64,000 nucleotides of DNA from UBA3210 sp002363635 (GTDB lineage Bacteria; Bacillota_I; Bacilli_A; RFN20; CAG-449), in assembly GCA_946641515.1 (NCBI GenBank), contig CAMPBT010000003.1:62001-126000 (forward strand), written 5' to 3'. Position numbers and translations under genes: made by a program. The notes beneath the pieces were generated by a model. The model was given only the letters and a program-made list of their open reading frames with translations. It ran no database searches and was not told where the DNA came from. How positions within the stretch are numbered: position 1 is the stretch's first letter; each line of letters starts with the position of its first letter. Positions 52,916 through 61,565 of the stretch are shown in pieces.

Positions 52916-53552
52916 TGACAGCTTCCCCCTCTCTATATTCATAGTCTTCTTCAACAATAAAGAATTGTGGATACTTAATTACAACAGGAATCATAACAAT
53001 TAAGCATAAGACAATAGATGGACCAGTATAAGAAATGTTATAGACAAATGAATATAAGTATTTGCCTCCAACAAAGCCTTCAGGGCAAGATGAACCCCAG
53101 AAGATAACACCTGCTAAATAGTGGCAGACAAACTTGAGTAATCCACCAAGTACTGTACCAATACTTACCCAAGCAATCTTTTCTTTATCAGTTTTTGCGT
53201 TCTTAAATGGCTTAAAGAATAAACCTGCAGCAGCAACAACTGGATAAGCTAAAATATAATCTAATAAAATTTGGAACATGACTTTATACCATGTGTCAGC
53301 AATGGCATAAACTCCTCCAAGCATTTGTAAGAAACTGAGAATAAATCCAGATATAAAACCCGCTACAAAGCCCCTTCTATAACATAGAATTAAGATTGGT
53401 AGCATAGCAAGTCCGATAGATCCTCCGTTTAAAAATACCCCTCTCCATAGACCACCTTGTAAGAAGTCTAAAGCAAAGGCAATCGCGGTAAAGATAGCAA
53501 TTTCAACAATACCTTTAACGCTTAAAACATTGTTTTTTCTTTTCTCTCCCAT
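52902..53552 (-). CDS. thiT: ECF transporter thiamine-binding S component
   Basis: 216-residue substrate-binding membrane subunit of an energy-coupling factor importer for thiamine. Six helices are visible; the N-terminal EIAIFTAIAFALDFLQGG and GSIGLAMLPILILCYRRG match the ThiT/YuaJ signature, and HYLAGVIFWGSSCPEG near residue 135 provides substrate contacts. The energising EcfA/EcfT subunits are not in the window. Its start codon follows directly on the riboswitch expression platform. Confidence 0.93.
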   Translation of the reverse strand: MGEKRKNNVLSVKGIVEIAIFTAIAFALDFLQGGLWRGVFLNGGSIGLAMLPILILCYRRGFVAGFISGFILSFLQMLGGVYAIADTWYKVMFQILLDYILAYPVVAAAGLFFKPFKNAKTDKEKIAWVSIGTVLGGLLKFVCHYLAGVIFWGSSCPEGFVGGKYLYSFVYNISYTGPSIVLCLIVMIPVVIKYPQFFIVEEDYEYREGEAVSEIK

Positions 53553-53589
53553 AAAAAAATCCTTTCAGACCTAGTACGCCCAAAAGGAT
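53553..53589 (-). terminator. Expression platform of the TPP riboswitch
   Basis: ATCCTTT (53589-53583) pairs with AAAGGAT (53565-53559), followed by seven T residues and the thiT ATG; the 3' arm holds the AAAGGA ribosome site. The upstream GGAAGGATT at the aptamer end could compete as antiterminator by pairing with the same ATCCTTT. Confidence 0.75.
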
Positions 53590-53605
53590 AGAATAAAATA
53601 CATTG

Positions 53606-53697
53606 TGTTAGAATCCTTCCGCTAGCATTACCTAGATCAAGTTATTGGTCCCATAAGTCACACTTATGATCTCAGCCTAGTTTACTAAGCACCCATA
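53606..53697 (-). promoter_or_regulatory. TPP riboswitch (THI element)
   Basis: On the minus strand: GGGTGCTTAGTAAACTAGG, then CTGAGA, the TATGGGACCAATAACTTGATCT segment and GGTAATGCTAGCGGAAGGA. These match the THI-box consensus (CUGAGA; ACCUGAUCUGGAUAAUGCCAGCGAAGGGA-like). Located just upstream of thiT, it should reduce thiT expression when TPP is abundant. Confidence 0.97.
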
Positions 53698-53717
53698 CTA
53701 AATTGTTTTGCAAATAA

Positions 53718-56123
53718 TTACTCACTTGCAGTTTTTAATTTTGAATCCATTTCTAACAAACTTTCCTGCTGTTTTTTAGAAGGGATTCGTGACTCAACTT
53801 TACCAGTTCTGACATCTACTGGTCTAAATTTTCTGAATGCATATTCCTTTTTAGGAGGTAATAATTTTTTTACCTTCTTTTTCTCAAAAAGTACTGGAGT
53901 TTTAAACATTGAAACTTTATTAGTACTCTTCTTTTTAGTAGGTTGAGTCTTTTCAGGAATATCTTTCTTTTCTACTTCATTAAGTGAAGTATCATCTAAA
54001 GATTTATCTAAACTATGCTGGCACAAAGCATAGGCATTCATCGCTTTTTGTTTTTCTAATCGATGTTTATATTTTCCGTAAACAAGTAAAGCTTTTTCTT
54101 TCGCACGTTTTTGTTTGATTAACTTAACGTAAACTTGAGTAGCTTTTTCTTTAGTCATTCCTTTATTAGGGTCTAAAGAAATATAGTTATTTTGTCTTCT
54201 AAATTCATTTAAGAAATCTTCATAAGCTTTACGTCTTAATTCTTCTTTTTCATTTTCATCTAAAGTAGCTTTTTCATAAACAACTTTAACGACTTCTTTA
54301 ACATTGCTTACTTCTTTATAATGCTCTTTATAAGAAGATAATTCAAGAAGAATATTAATAGCAGCATTTTCATCATGAACTCTGTTAATAATTTCTTGTT
54401 CTTTTACTTCATTAACTTCTCTTGCTCCGTAAACTGTATTTCCTTTAGAAGGAATATGTTTAGTTCTACCTGCAAGAAGAATATTAATAGCAGCATCTTC
54501 AACATGGTTCTTATTAACAAAATCAAATGGTTTGACAGGTTTATATGTAGATACTAAAGAAGATAAATCTCCACCTTCTAAACCTAAATCAGTGAAAGAT
54601 TCTCTTATAACAAATTCTTCACCGAGAACTGTATTTCCTAAAGCAGGAATATGTTTTTCTCTATTTTGTAAAAGAATATTAACTGCAGCATCAGGATCAT
54701 GTTTAGTATTAATATAATCCATCTTAGGTCTACTTAAGATAGGAGTTACTACTGGAGTAACTTTCTTAAGTGGAGAAGTAGGAAGAACTTCTTCATTATC
54801 TTCAACATAAACTTCTTCATTTGAAGAAGTAGATACTTCATTTATTAATTGAGAAGGAGTTTCTACTTCATAAGGAACGATTACTTCATCATCATAAGAA
54901 ACAACATTGTTATTGTTTTCATATTCATCTAATGGCTTAAGAGCAATATCATCCGCAACATATTTTTCGTAGAATAATTCATCTTCTTTATTTTGAGAAA
55001 TTAATGCATCTAATCCATCATCTTCAACTGCTTCAATAACAGGTTCAGCTTCAAGAACGATATCATAATCTTCATCAGCAATATAACGAACTTCTCTTTC
55101 AACAATTGGTTTTGAAGTAGAAGTAGCAGTTTCTCCAACACCTAAATCTTTAACACCTTCACCTAAAGCTTCATAATAAGCAATTTCATCAGGTGAAGAT
55201 TCTTTTTTGTTTTCATCCTTGTTATCAATTGTAGCAATAGGAGAAGATTTATCTTCCTCTTCATACATAGAAATGAATTCTTCAGATTTATTTGAATACT
55301 CTTTTCCGTGTTGGATTCTAAACTTATATTCATCTTTATCTCTATTTCTAATTAATTTATTTCTTGCTTTTTTAGCGTGTCTAATTGCACTAGGCTTTTT
55401 AAAAATTAAACCAATTAAAGAAATTATTCCAACCCATAAAAAACAAACGACAAGTACTACAACTGGTATAATAATATATTCAAGCCAAGCAAAATCACCA
55501 ATAAGTTCATTTGCTTTATCAATATAACCAGTCTTATTAACGTTATAGAAAAGATTCAAATAATTATTAGCAGCATCAGGATCTGCATAATAAATTTTTC
55601 TAATAAAGTTTTCCACAAAGGAAGTGTATAAATTAGTAAAGCCATTTAATTTAGAAGATGAAGCTTCACAAACTGTATAATCAAATCTAGTAACAATGAT
55701 TAAGAAAAAAATAAACAATGGGATTATTAAAGATAAACAAGTTTTTAGAGGAAATTTATCTAAATAATTATGATAATCATATTTCTTTTCTTCAGCATCA
55801 GTAGGTACATAATGTTCTTTAATAACGCGAAGCATCTTCTTTTCGTTATTATTTTTAACAATTTTTGCAATGATAGAAGAAATAATAACGTAAACTAAAA
55901 TAAAGATTACATTAACTAAAACTAATGATAAATAAGCAGGATATTTAAAGCCAAAATATCCATTCATTAAATTAGAAACAAATTTAAGAATTCTACTTAC
56001 AAAGAATTCACCAATAGAATAAACAAAACTAAAAAATGCTGGAAGTTGAATATCAAATCCATACACAAATAAAACAATTGCTTCAAAGAATAATATTATC
56101 CACATCAGGAAGTATTTCTTCAT
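53718..56123 (-). CDS. Unknown multi-helix membrane protein with A-A-x-N-I-L-L repeats
   Basis: 801 residues. Four to five helices lie in residues 5-240, with an extracytoplasmic loop around 150-210. A long acidic cytoplasmic region follows (260-460), then three repeats: HDPDAAVNILL..R.KHIPALGNTVLGEE (about 475-503), HVEDAAINILL..RTKHIPSKGNTVYG (540-566) and a shorter HDENAAINILL (583-593). The last 180 residues are Lys-rich with helical segments (RRQNNYISLDPNKGM, KEKALLVYGKYKHRL) and end RIPSKKQQESLLEMD. I recognise no domain. First gene of its run, downstream of nothing obvious, ATG with a GGTGGAAC site. Confidence 0.72.
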   Translation of the reverse strand: MKKYFLMWIILFFEAIVLFVYGFDIQLPAFFSFVYSIGEFFVSRILKFVSNLMNGYFGFKYPAYLSLVLVNVIFILVYVIISSIIAKIVKNNNEKKMLRVIKEHYVPTDAEEKKYDYHNYLDKFPLKTCLSLIIPLFIFFLIIVTRFDYTVCEASSSKLNGFTNLYTSFVENFIRKIYYADPDAANNYLNLFYNVNKTGYIDKANELIGDFAWLEYIIIPVVVLVVCFLWVGIISLIGLIFKKPSAIRHAKKARNKLIRNRDKDEYKFRIQHGKEYSNKSEEFISMYEEEDKSSPIATIDNKDENKKESSPDEIAYYEALGEGVKDLGVGETATSTSKPIVEREVRYIADEDYDIVLEAEPVIEAVEDDGLDALISQNKEDELFYEKYVADDIALKPLDEYENNNNVVSYDDEVIVPYEVETPSQLINEVSTSSNEEVYVEDNEEVLPTSPLKKVTPVVTPILSRPKMDYINTKHDPDAAVNILLQNREKHIPALGNTVLGEEFVIRESFTDLGLEGGDLSSLVSTYKPVKPFDFVNKNHVEDAAINILLAGRTKHIPSKGNTVYGAREVNEVKEQEIINRVHDENAAINILLELSSYKEHYKEVSNVKEVVKVVYEKATLDENEKEELRRKAYEDFLNEFRRQNNYISLDPNKGMTKEKATQVYVKLIKQKRAKEKALLVYGKYKHRLEKQKAMNAYALCQHSLDKSLDDTSLNEVEKKDIPEKTQPTKKKSTNKVSMFKTPVLFEKKKVKKLLPPKKEYAFRKFRPVDVRTGKVESRIPSKKQQESLLEMDSKLKTASE

Positions 56124-56194
56124 TTTGTTCCACCTTTAAACTAATTATATCAAAATATCTTTATAAATAAAAATGATAATACAAATAATATATC

Positions 56195-56226
56195 AAAAAA
56201 GGCTGTTTTGCTAAGAAAACGGCCTA
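56195..56226 (-). terminator. Intrinsic terminator after the zinc-ribbon/LRR protein gene
   Basis: Minus-strand AGGCCGTTTT and AAAACAGCCT (one mismatch) followed by TTTTTTG. Confidence 0.82.
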
Positions 56227-56231
56227 TTTTT

Positions 56232-58313
56232 TTATAACAAAGATACAATGATTTCATTTCCACTTTCAATAACTAAAGAGGATTTATCTCCTTCATAAAA
56301 TACTGAAGTTAAAGAGGAACATCCTTTAAATGCATCCTGTTTAATAATTCTAACTGTTGAAGGAATAGTAATTGTTTTTAGATTTTCACATTCTTCAAAA
56401 CATCTAGTTCCAATTTCAGTAATTCCATTAGGAATAACCATTTCTTCAATACTTGATTCTGCAAAAACTTGATTTCCAAAACTAGAATTCATTTCGTTTA
56501 AAACAATTTTTTTAACATTAGCCTGATAGAAAGTTACATTTTGAATAAGTGCTTGATTAGTAATTATTACTTCATCTAAGGCAATTGTAGGTCCCCCAGC
56601 ACTTGAAGTAGATTTTAAACCCGCTTGAGAATATCTATAGCCTGCACCAAAGAATCTAGTAAATAAATTTTGGTTAGAAGAATCATTGTTAGTATATCTT
56701 TTCATTCCTACAAAAGGAGCTTTAATTCTCTTCATATTATCACAATATTCAAAAGGACTAATACCTAAATAAGTTAGACTATCAGGGATTTCTACAGAAG
56801 TTAATGAAAGATTATATCTAAAAGCATAATCGCCAATTGATTTTAAATTTGTTGCGTCACTAAAATCAATTTCCTTTAGGCTATAATTGTATTCAAAAGC
56901 ATATTGATTAATGCTCTTAACACTATCTGTAATAACTACTTTTTCTAAGTTAGTACATCCTCTAAATGAATAATCATATACTTCTTCCCAATCAACTTTA
57001 ATTTCTTTTAACTTAGCAGGTACTAAAGCTATTTTATTTTTAGTTGAAGTATAGAATAAGACTTCATTATGAACATATAAATTCTTATTTCCATCTTCCA
57101 AATTAATCTTAGTTAAATTAGGGATTAATGTAGGGGTCGGAATACTTACTGTATGAACAGTACTAGGAATATTTAAAGTTTTAATTTTTGAATAATCATA
57201 GCCGTTTTTAAAAGTAATTTGTCCAACTGGAATTCCACCAATATATTTTGGAACATGGTAATTTTCTTCATTAACATTAATTACTAAATTAACTCCACTA
57301 GTATTAATACTCATTTCATATTGGGAATAATATGAAATCATTGCAATATTACTAATAGGTGTACCAATAAGAAGTAATAGCATAGCCCAAGCAGGAATGT
57401 TCTTAACTTTAACTTTTAGTAATAATGCATAATAAACTGCAAAAATAATATCATATGCAAAGACAATGACAAAGTTATAAGATGTTCTAACAAATAATGA
57501 TAAAGAGATAACATTTAAAGTAACTAGAGAAGCAACCTTAATACCTTTCCCAATATATTCAATTAACTTGCTATATTTATTTCTACCAATAATAGAAACA
57601 ATAATTCCTACAACTGGTAAAAGTGGTAAAACGAAACGATCCATTACCCCTAAGAAATCATTGTAAGCAGTATTTGAATAAAGTACGTCGCCTTTATATA
57701 AAACATTAACAATGAAGAAATTAAGAATTAATGTTAAAACAATAAAAGGTAAAACCGCCATATTTAAATTGATAAAATAATTAGATTCACCTTGTTCTTT
57801 ATCAACAAAGACTTCATTATTAAAAATCTTTCTTTTTTCTTCATGACAATTCATACATTTGTCTTGGCAATTAAAATTAATATGTCCACATGTACAATGC
57901 CAATAAGAATCAAACCGAACAGCTTCACAAGTAATATTTTCTTTTTTTAAGCCATTCTGTTTTACCATCTTTTGAACATATAAAAATCTTTCTCTACGCA
58001 TTGAGAAAATTGATTTAGGTTGAATAATATATTCACAATCTATATATGTAAAATCAATCTTTTTACCATCAATGACAGCATTACAAATAGTAGGCTTTTC
58101 AACAAAATAAATATCACTAACATCAAATTCAACATTAAAATTATCACTATTAGTATCAACCTTAATAGTAATATTTTCTTTACCTTGAGCAAAAGTTACT
58201 TCTTCAACATGTCCAAGATTTAAATTGATGATAGAGACTACATAATGTCCATTCTTTTCTTCATACGAATAAACGTGTAATGGATTTTCTTTATAAAACT
58301 GATTGTTAAACAT
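56232..58313 (-). CDS. Zinc-ribbon, multi-helix, LRR_5 membrane protein
   Basis: 693 residues. N-terminal beta-rich cytosolic domain (1-130); a zinc ribbon CTCGHINFNCQDKCMNC (about 139-155); seven or so helices in residues 185-335; then an extracytoplasmic BspA-type leucine-rich repeat region (about 390-690) with units such as VYDYSFRGCTNLEKVVI, SVKSINQYAFEYNYSLKEI, NLKSIGDYAFRYNLSLTSV and GITEIGTRCFEECENLKTI. The layout couples an inner sensor-like part with outer repeats, possibly an adhesin or sensor (inference). Follows the 112-residue membrane protein by 5 bp. Confidence 0.75.
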   Translation of the reverse strand: MFNNQFYKENPLHVYSYEEKNGHYVVSIINLNLGHVEEVTFAQGKENITIKVDTNSDNFNVEFDVSDIYFVEKPTICNAVIDGKKIDFTYIDCEYIIQPKSIFSMRRERFLYVQKMVKQNGLKKENITCEAVRFDSYWHCTCGHINFNCQDKCMNCHEEKRKIFNNEVFVDKEQGESNYFINLNMAVLPFIVLTLILNFFIVNVLYKGDVLYSNTAYNDFLGVMDRFVLPLLPVVGIIVSIIGRNKYSKLIEYIGKGIKVASLVTLNVISLSLFVRTSYNFVIVFAYDIIFAVYYALLLKVKVKNIPAWAMLLLLIGTPISNIAMISYYSQYEMSINTSGVNLVINVNEENYHVPKYIGGIPVGQITFKNGYDYSKIKTLNIPSTVHTVSIPTPTLIPNLTKINLEDGNKNLYVHNEVLFYTSTKNKIALVPAKLKEIKVDWEEVYDYSFRGCTNLEKVVITDSVKSINQYAFEYNYSLKEIDFSDATNLKSIGDYAFRYNLSLTSVEIPDSLTYLGISPFEYCDNMKRIKAPFVGMKRYTNNDSSNQNLFTRFFGAGYRYSQAGLKSTSSAGGPTIALDEVIITNQALIQNVTFYQANVKKIVLNEMNSSFGNQVFAESSIEEMVIPNGITEIGTRCFEECENLKTITIPSTVRIIKQDAFKGCSSLTSVFYEGDKSSLVIESGNEIIVSLL

Positions 58314-58318
58314 AATAA

Positions 58319-58657
58319 TTACTGCGCAGAAATTCTAATTAAGAAAGGGATAAGTGATAATAGTAAAGTGAAGACGCCAATTAAAGCAAAGACAATTTGA
58401 TCATGAACAAATGATTTATATTCTTTTGTATTATGATCTTCATAAATAGATTTAGTAGCTTTAAAATTTCTAGAATCTCTTAATCTAAATCTAATAACCA
58501 TAAAGAATAAGCATAATAAACCAAAGACCACATAAATAACTTCCATATAAATCCAATCTGAATTTACTAAAGAAAGAATTAAACCAATGAATGTTGGTAA
58601 AATTGTAAATACTAATGCCTCTAAAATGAAATTGACAATTCTTCTTTTCTTATCCAT
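58319..58657 (-). CDS. Unknown small four-helix membrane protein
   Basis: 112 residues. A basic start MDKKRRIVNF, two adjacent helices (about 11-28 and 33-53), a basic loop RFRLRDSRNFKATKSIYEDH, and a C-terminal helix (about 84-108, VFALIGVFTLLLSLIPFLI). No known domain. TTGAGGTGAATT precedes the ATG. Co-transcribed with the zinc-ribbon/LRR protein and perhaps its partner in the membrane. Confidence 0.7.
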   Translation of the reverse strand: MDKKRRIVNFILEALVFTILPTFIGLILSLVNSDWIYMEVIYVVFGLLCLFFMVIRFRLRDSRNFKATKSIYEDHNTKEYKSFVHDQIVFALIGVFTLLLSLIPFLIRISAQ

Positions 58658-58736
58658 AATTCACCTCAATTAATAGTAACTATTATATATATTAAATGTA
58701 TTTAATTCAATTTTTTGATACTCTAAATAAAAATAA

Positions 58737-58754
58737 AGCCTCCCGAAGGAGGCT
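58737..58754 (-). terminator. Intrinsic terminator of the opp operon
   Basis: Minus-strand AGCCTCC and GGAGGCT around a TTCG tetraloop, followed by TTATTTTT. It closes the oppBCDF transcript. Confidence 0.9.
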
Positions 58755-58766
58755 ATAGATTAAAAC

Positions 58767-61565
58767 TTATTTAGTTTTCTTTGCTGCAGGCTTTTTAGCT
58801 GCTGGTTTTTTTGTAGAAGTTTCTTTTGAAGAAGTTTTCTTTGCTGCTGGTTTTTTTGTAGCACTATCTTTCTTAGCTGCTACTTTTTTAGCAGGTACTT
58901 TCTTAACTTCTTTAACTGGTTCTTCTTCAACTTTAGCTTCAACTACTTTAGTAGCTTTTGCTTTAGAAGAAGCAACTTTAGCAGAAATTTCTGCATCTAA
59001 TTTTTCGTTAACTAAGACATAGTGTCCGTTACCGAAATCTTTCCACTTACATTCTGAGTAAACGATATCGCCTTGAACGTAAGGAATCTTCTTTCTTTGA
59101 TCCTTTGTCTTTGGATCAGGTTGAGGAATTGCAGTAAGTAATGATCTTGTGTATGGGTGCAATGGATTTTCGTAGATTTCTTCTGCTGGACCATTTTCAA
59201 CAACATAACCATTGTGCATAACAGCAATTCTATCAGAAATATATCTAATAATTGATAAGTCGTGAGCAATGAATAAGTAAGTTAAGTCTTGTTCTTTTTG
59301 TAACTTTCTTAAGAGGTTTAAGACCTGAGCACGAATAGATACGTCAAGAGCGGAAATTGGTTCATCTGCTAAAACTAATTGAGGTTCAATTACTAATGCT
59401 CTAGCAATACCAATTCTTTGTCTTTGTCCACCTGAGAATTCATGTGGATAACGTGATAAGTGTTCTGGGAGTAAGCCTACTTGACCAAGCATATCTGTAA
59501 CTTTCTGAATTCTTTCTTCTTCTGATTTAAACATATGGAAGTTGTATAAACCTTCAGAAACGATATAGTCAACGTTTGCTCTTTCATTTAATGATGCTGC
59601 TGGATCTTGGAAGATCATTTGAATGTTCTTCTTAGTTCTCATGAGTTCACCACTAGGCATCTTTCTTGAAATTAATTTACCTTTGAAGTAAATACCACCT
59701 TTTGCAAGTTTGTTAATACCAAGGATTGCTCTTGAAATAGTTGTTTTACCCGAACCAGATTCACCGACAAGACCGAATGTTTCACCGACATAGACATTGA
59801 AGTTCATATCGTTTGCAGCACGTACAATGTGTCTACCAACTTTGAAGTGAACATCTGCATCTACTACTGAAACAAGAACTTCTCTTCCATTATTGTCTGC
59901 TGTAGGCCAATAAATTGGCATTCTAGCTTTCTTATCTTCACGGAAGTGATAAACTTGAACTTTTGAATATTCTTCAACTTCTTTCTTTTGTTCATCATTT
60001 AAGTTAGATAAGATATATGCTTTAGCGTTTTCAACCGATCTATCGAAAACTCTTGCAATAACATTCTTATAATGTTTGTTAGAAACTCTAGTACCTTTAA
60101 AATAGATACCACCTCTAACGTATGCTGTTGGGTTGAAGAATGCTTTAATAACTGTTAATACTTGATCATTAACTTGTAAAGTTTCTCCTTCTTTAACAAC
60201 AAGTGATAAGTTGTCTTCAAGTAAGAAATTACCAAGATCATCAAGAACGTTAACTCTATCAAACTTTAAGACATATGGTTCATTCATGAATGACTTATCC
60301 ATTGAAGGAACTTTTTCTTTTGAATCTGGATAACGTTTTTGAGCTCTAGACATAAGTCTTAAAAGCTTATAAGCAGTTTCAGTTGTAAAATGCTGAGAAA
60401 TTCTTACAAAGTCTTCATTGTCATCAATGTAAATCTTTAAAGCCTTTTCAACTTTAGCTTTTCTTCTATCAATTTCATATGGCTTATTGCCACCTGGGAT
60501 TAAAACACCATCGAAGTATAATCCACCAGTAACAAGACCTTTTTGAGATAATAATTCTTGAATAATCTTCATCTTAATCTGGAATTCTTCTTTAGTTAAA
60601 TCGAAGTGTTCATCAGAATAGACGTCGAAGTTAGAATATTGTTCTCCATCAATCCAGTTTGCAGAAGCGTTAACAACAGAGATTTGAATATCTCTACCAT
60701 CTTTATCCTGCATTGGCCAGAAAAGGTTAAATCCACTCTTAGAATCTTTTGAACCATATGTGAATAAGAAGTCTCTATCATTGACTGTGAAGTTTTTCTT
60801 AATAAATGTTTTTTCTAAATATAATTTAAATGAAACACTTAATGATTCTGGAAGAATTTCACCTTTGTAATAGAAACCTTTAACAACACTATTTGGATCA
60901 AGTAATGTTCTAATAGTTTCAACTTTTGTTTTATCTTCTTTCTTTGATAAATCAAAGATATCACCTTTGAAAATATTGAAGTTAACATTTTCTGCTAAGT
61001 GATTTGTAGAATCTTTCTTAGTGATAAATGCATTAACTGCTGAGAAGATAACAGTTCTACCATCTCTAGTCTTTGTTGGCCAGAATTTTGGTAAACCATT
61101 AGCATCTTTATCAATATATTTAAGTAATACATCATGATCGTCGATAACGAAGTATTTGCTCATGATATATTTTGCAAGTCTATCAACTTTCTTATCATCA
61201 AGTTTGCCAGTATAGTATTCACCATTGAAGTAAACACCACCCTTAACACATCTTGTTTTGGAAATTAATGCTAAAATGAATTTTGCTTTTAATTCTGCAT
61301 CTTTTGCAGTTGCATCAAATTCTTCTCTATCTAAGATATCGAAGTTAGCAACATCTTCAGTAATTTTATTACCATTTAAGTCTTCAATAGTTGCATTAAC
61401 GAAAGATAAATAAATTCTTCTTCCGATAATTGTCTTTGAAGGCCAAACTACTGGATAACCATATTTATTCTTTTTACCGTTAGAAAGAACAATGTCTCTA
61501 TCAGCAATAGAATATGAACCAATATTAGATTCATCAATAACTAATGTTTTATTTTCTTTAGCCAT
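58767..61565 (-). CDS. oppF: Oligopeptide ABC transporter ATPase OppF with four N-terminal pseudo-lobe repeats
   Basis: 932 residues; OppF proteins are usually near 310-400. The working ATPase domain lies at about 550-830: Walker A GESGSGKT (601-608), IFQDP (Q-loop), signature SGGQRQR (711-717), Walker B LVLADEP, H768, and the oligopeptide-family end NPLHPYTRSLLTAIP. Residues 35-495 hold at least four degenerate copies of the same N-terminal lobe, anchored by F/V-W-P (W41, W162, W283; W553 in the working copy) and G-G-x-Y-F-x-G (109, 229, 347, 485; 623). None has a Walker A. The tail (about 870-932) is Lys/Ala/Pro-rich. Start codon overlaps the oppD stop. Confidence 0.9.
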   Translation of the reverse strand: MAKENKTLVIDESNIGSYSIADRDIVLSNGKKNKYGYPVVWPSKTIIGRRIYLSFVNATIEDLNGNKITEDVANFDILDREEFDATAKDAELKAKFILALISKTRCVKGGVYFNGEYYTGKLDDKKVDRLAKYIMSKYFVIDDHDVLLKYIDKDANGLPKFWPTKTRDGRTVIFSAVNAFITKKDSTNHLAENVNFNIFKGDIFDLSKKEDKTKVETIRTLLDPNSVVKGFYYKGEILPESLSVSFKLYLEKTFIKKNFTVNDRDFLFTYGSKDSKSGFNLFWPMQDKDGRDIQISVVNASANWIDGEQYSNFDVYSDEHFDLTKEEFQIKMKIIQELLSQKGLVTGGLYFDGVLIPGGNKPYEIDRRKAKVEKALKIYIDDNEDFVRISQHFTTETAYKLLRLMSRAQKRYPDSKEKVPSMDKSFMNEPYVLKFDRVNVLDDLGNFLLEDNLSLVVKEGETLQVNDQVLTVIKAFFNPTAYVRGGIYFKGTRVSNKHYKNVIARVFDRSVENAKAYILSNLNDEQKKEVEEYSKVQVYHFREDKKARMPIYWPTADNNGREVLVSVVDADVHFKVGRHIVRAANDMNFNVYVGETFGLVGESGSGKTTISRAILGINKLAKGGIYFKGKLISRKMPSGELMRTKKNIQMIFQDPAASLNERANVDYIVSEGLYNFHMFKSEEERIQKVTDMLGQVGLLPEHLSRYPHEFSGGQRQRIGIARALVIEPQLVLADEPISALDVSIRAQVLNLLRKLQKEQDLTYLFIAHDLSIIRYISDRIAVMHNGYVVENGPAEEIYENPLHPYTRSLLTAIPQPDPKTKDQRKKIPYVQGDIVYSECKWKDFGNGHYVLVNEKLDAEISAKVASSKAKATKVVEAKVEEEPVKEVKKVPAKKVAAKKDSATKKPAAKKTSSKETSTKKPAAKKPAAKKTK

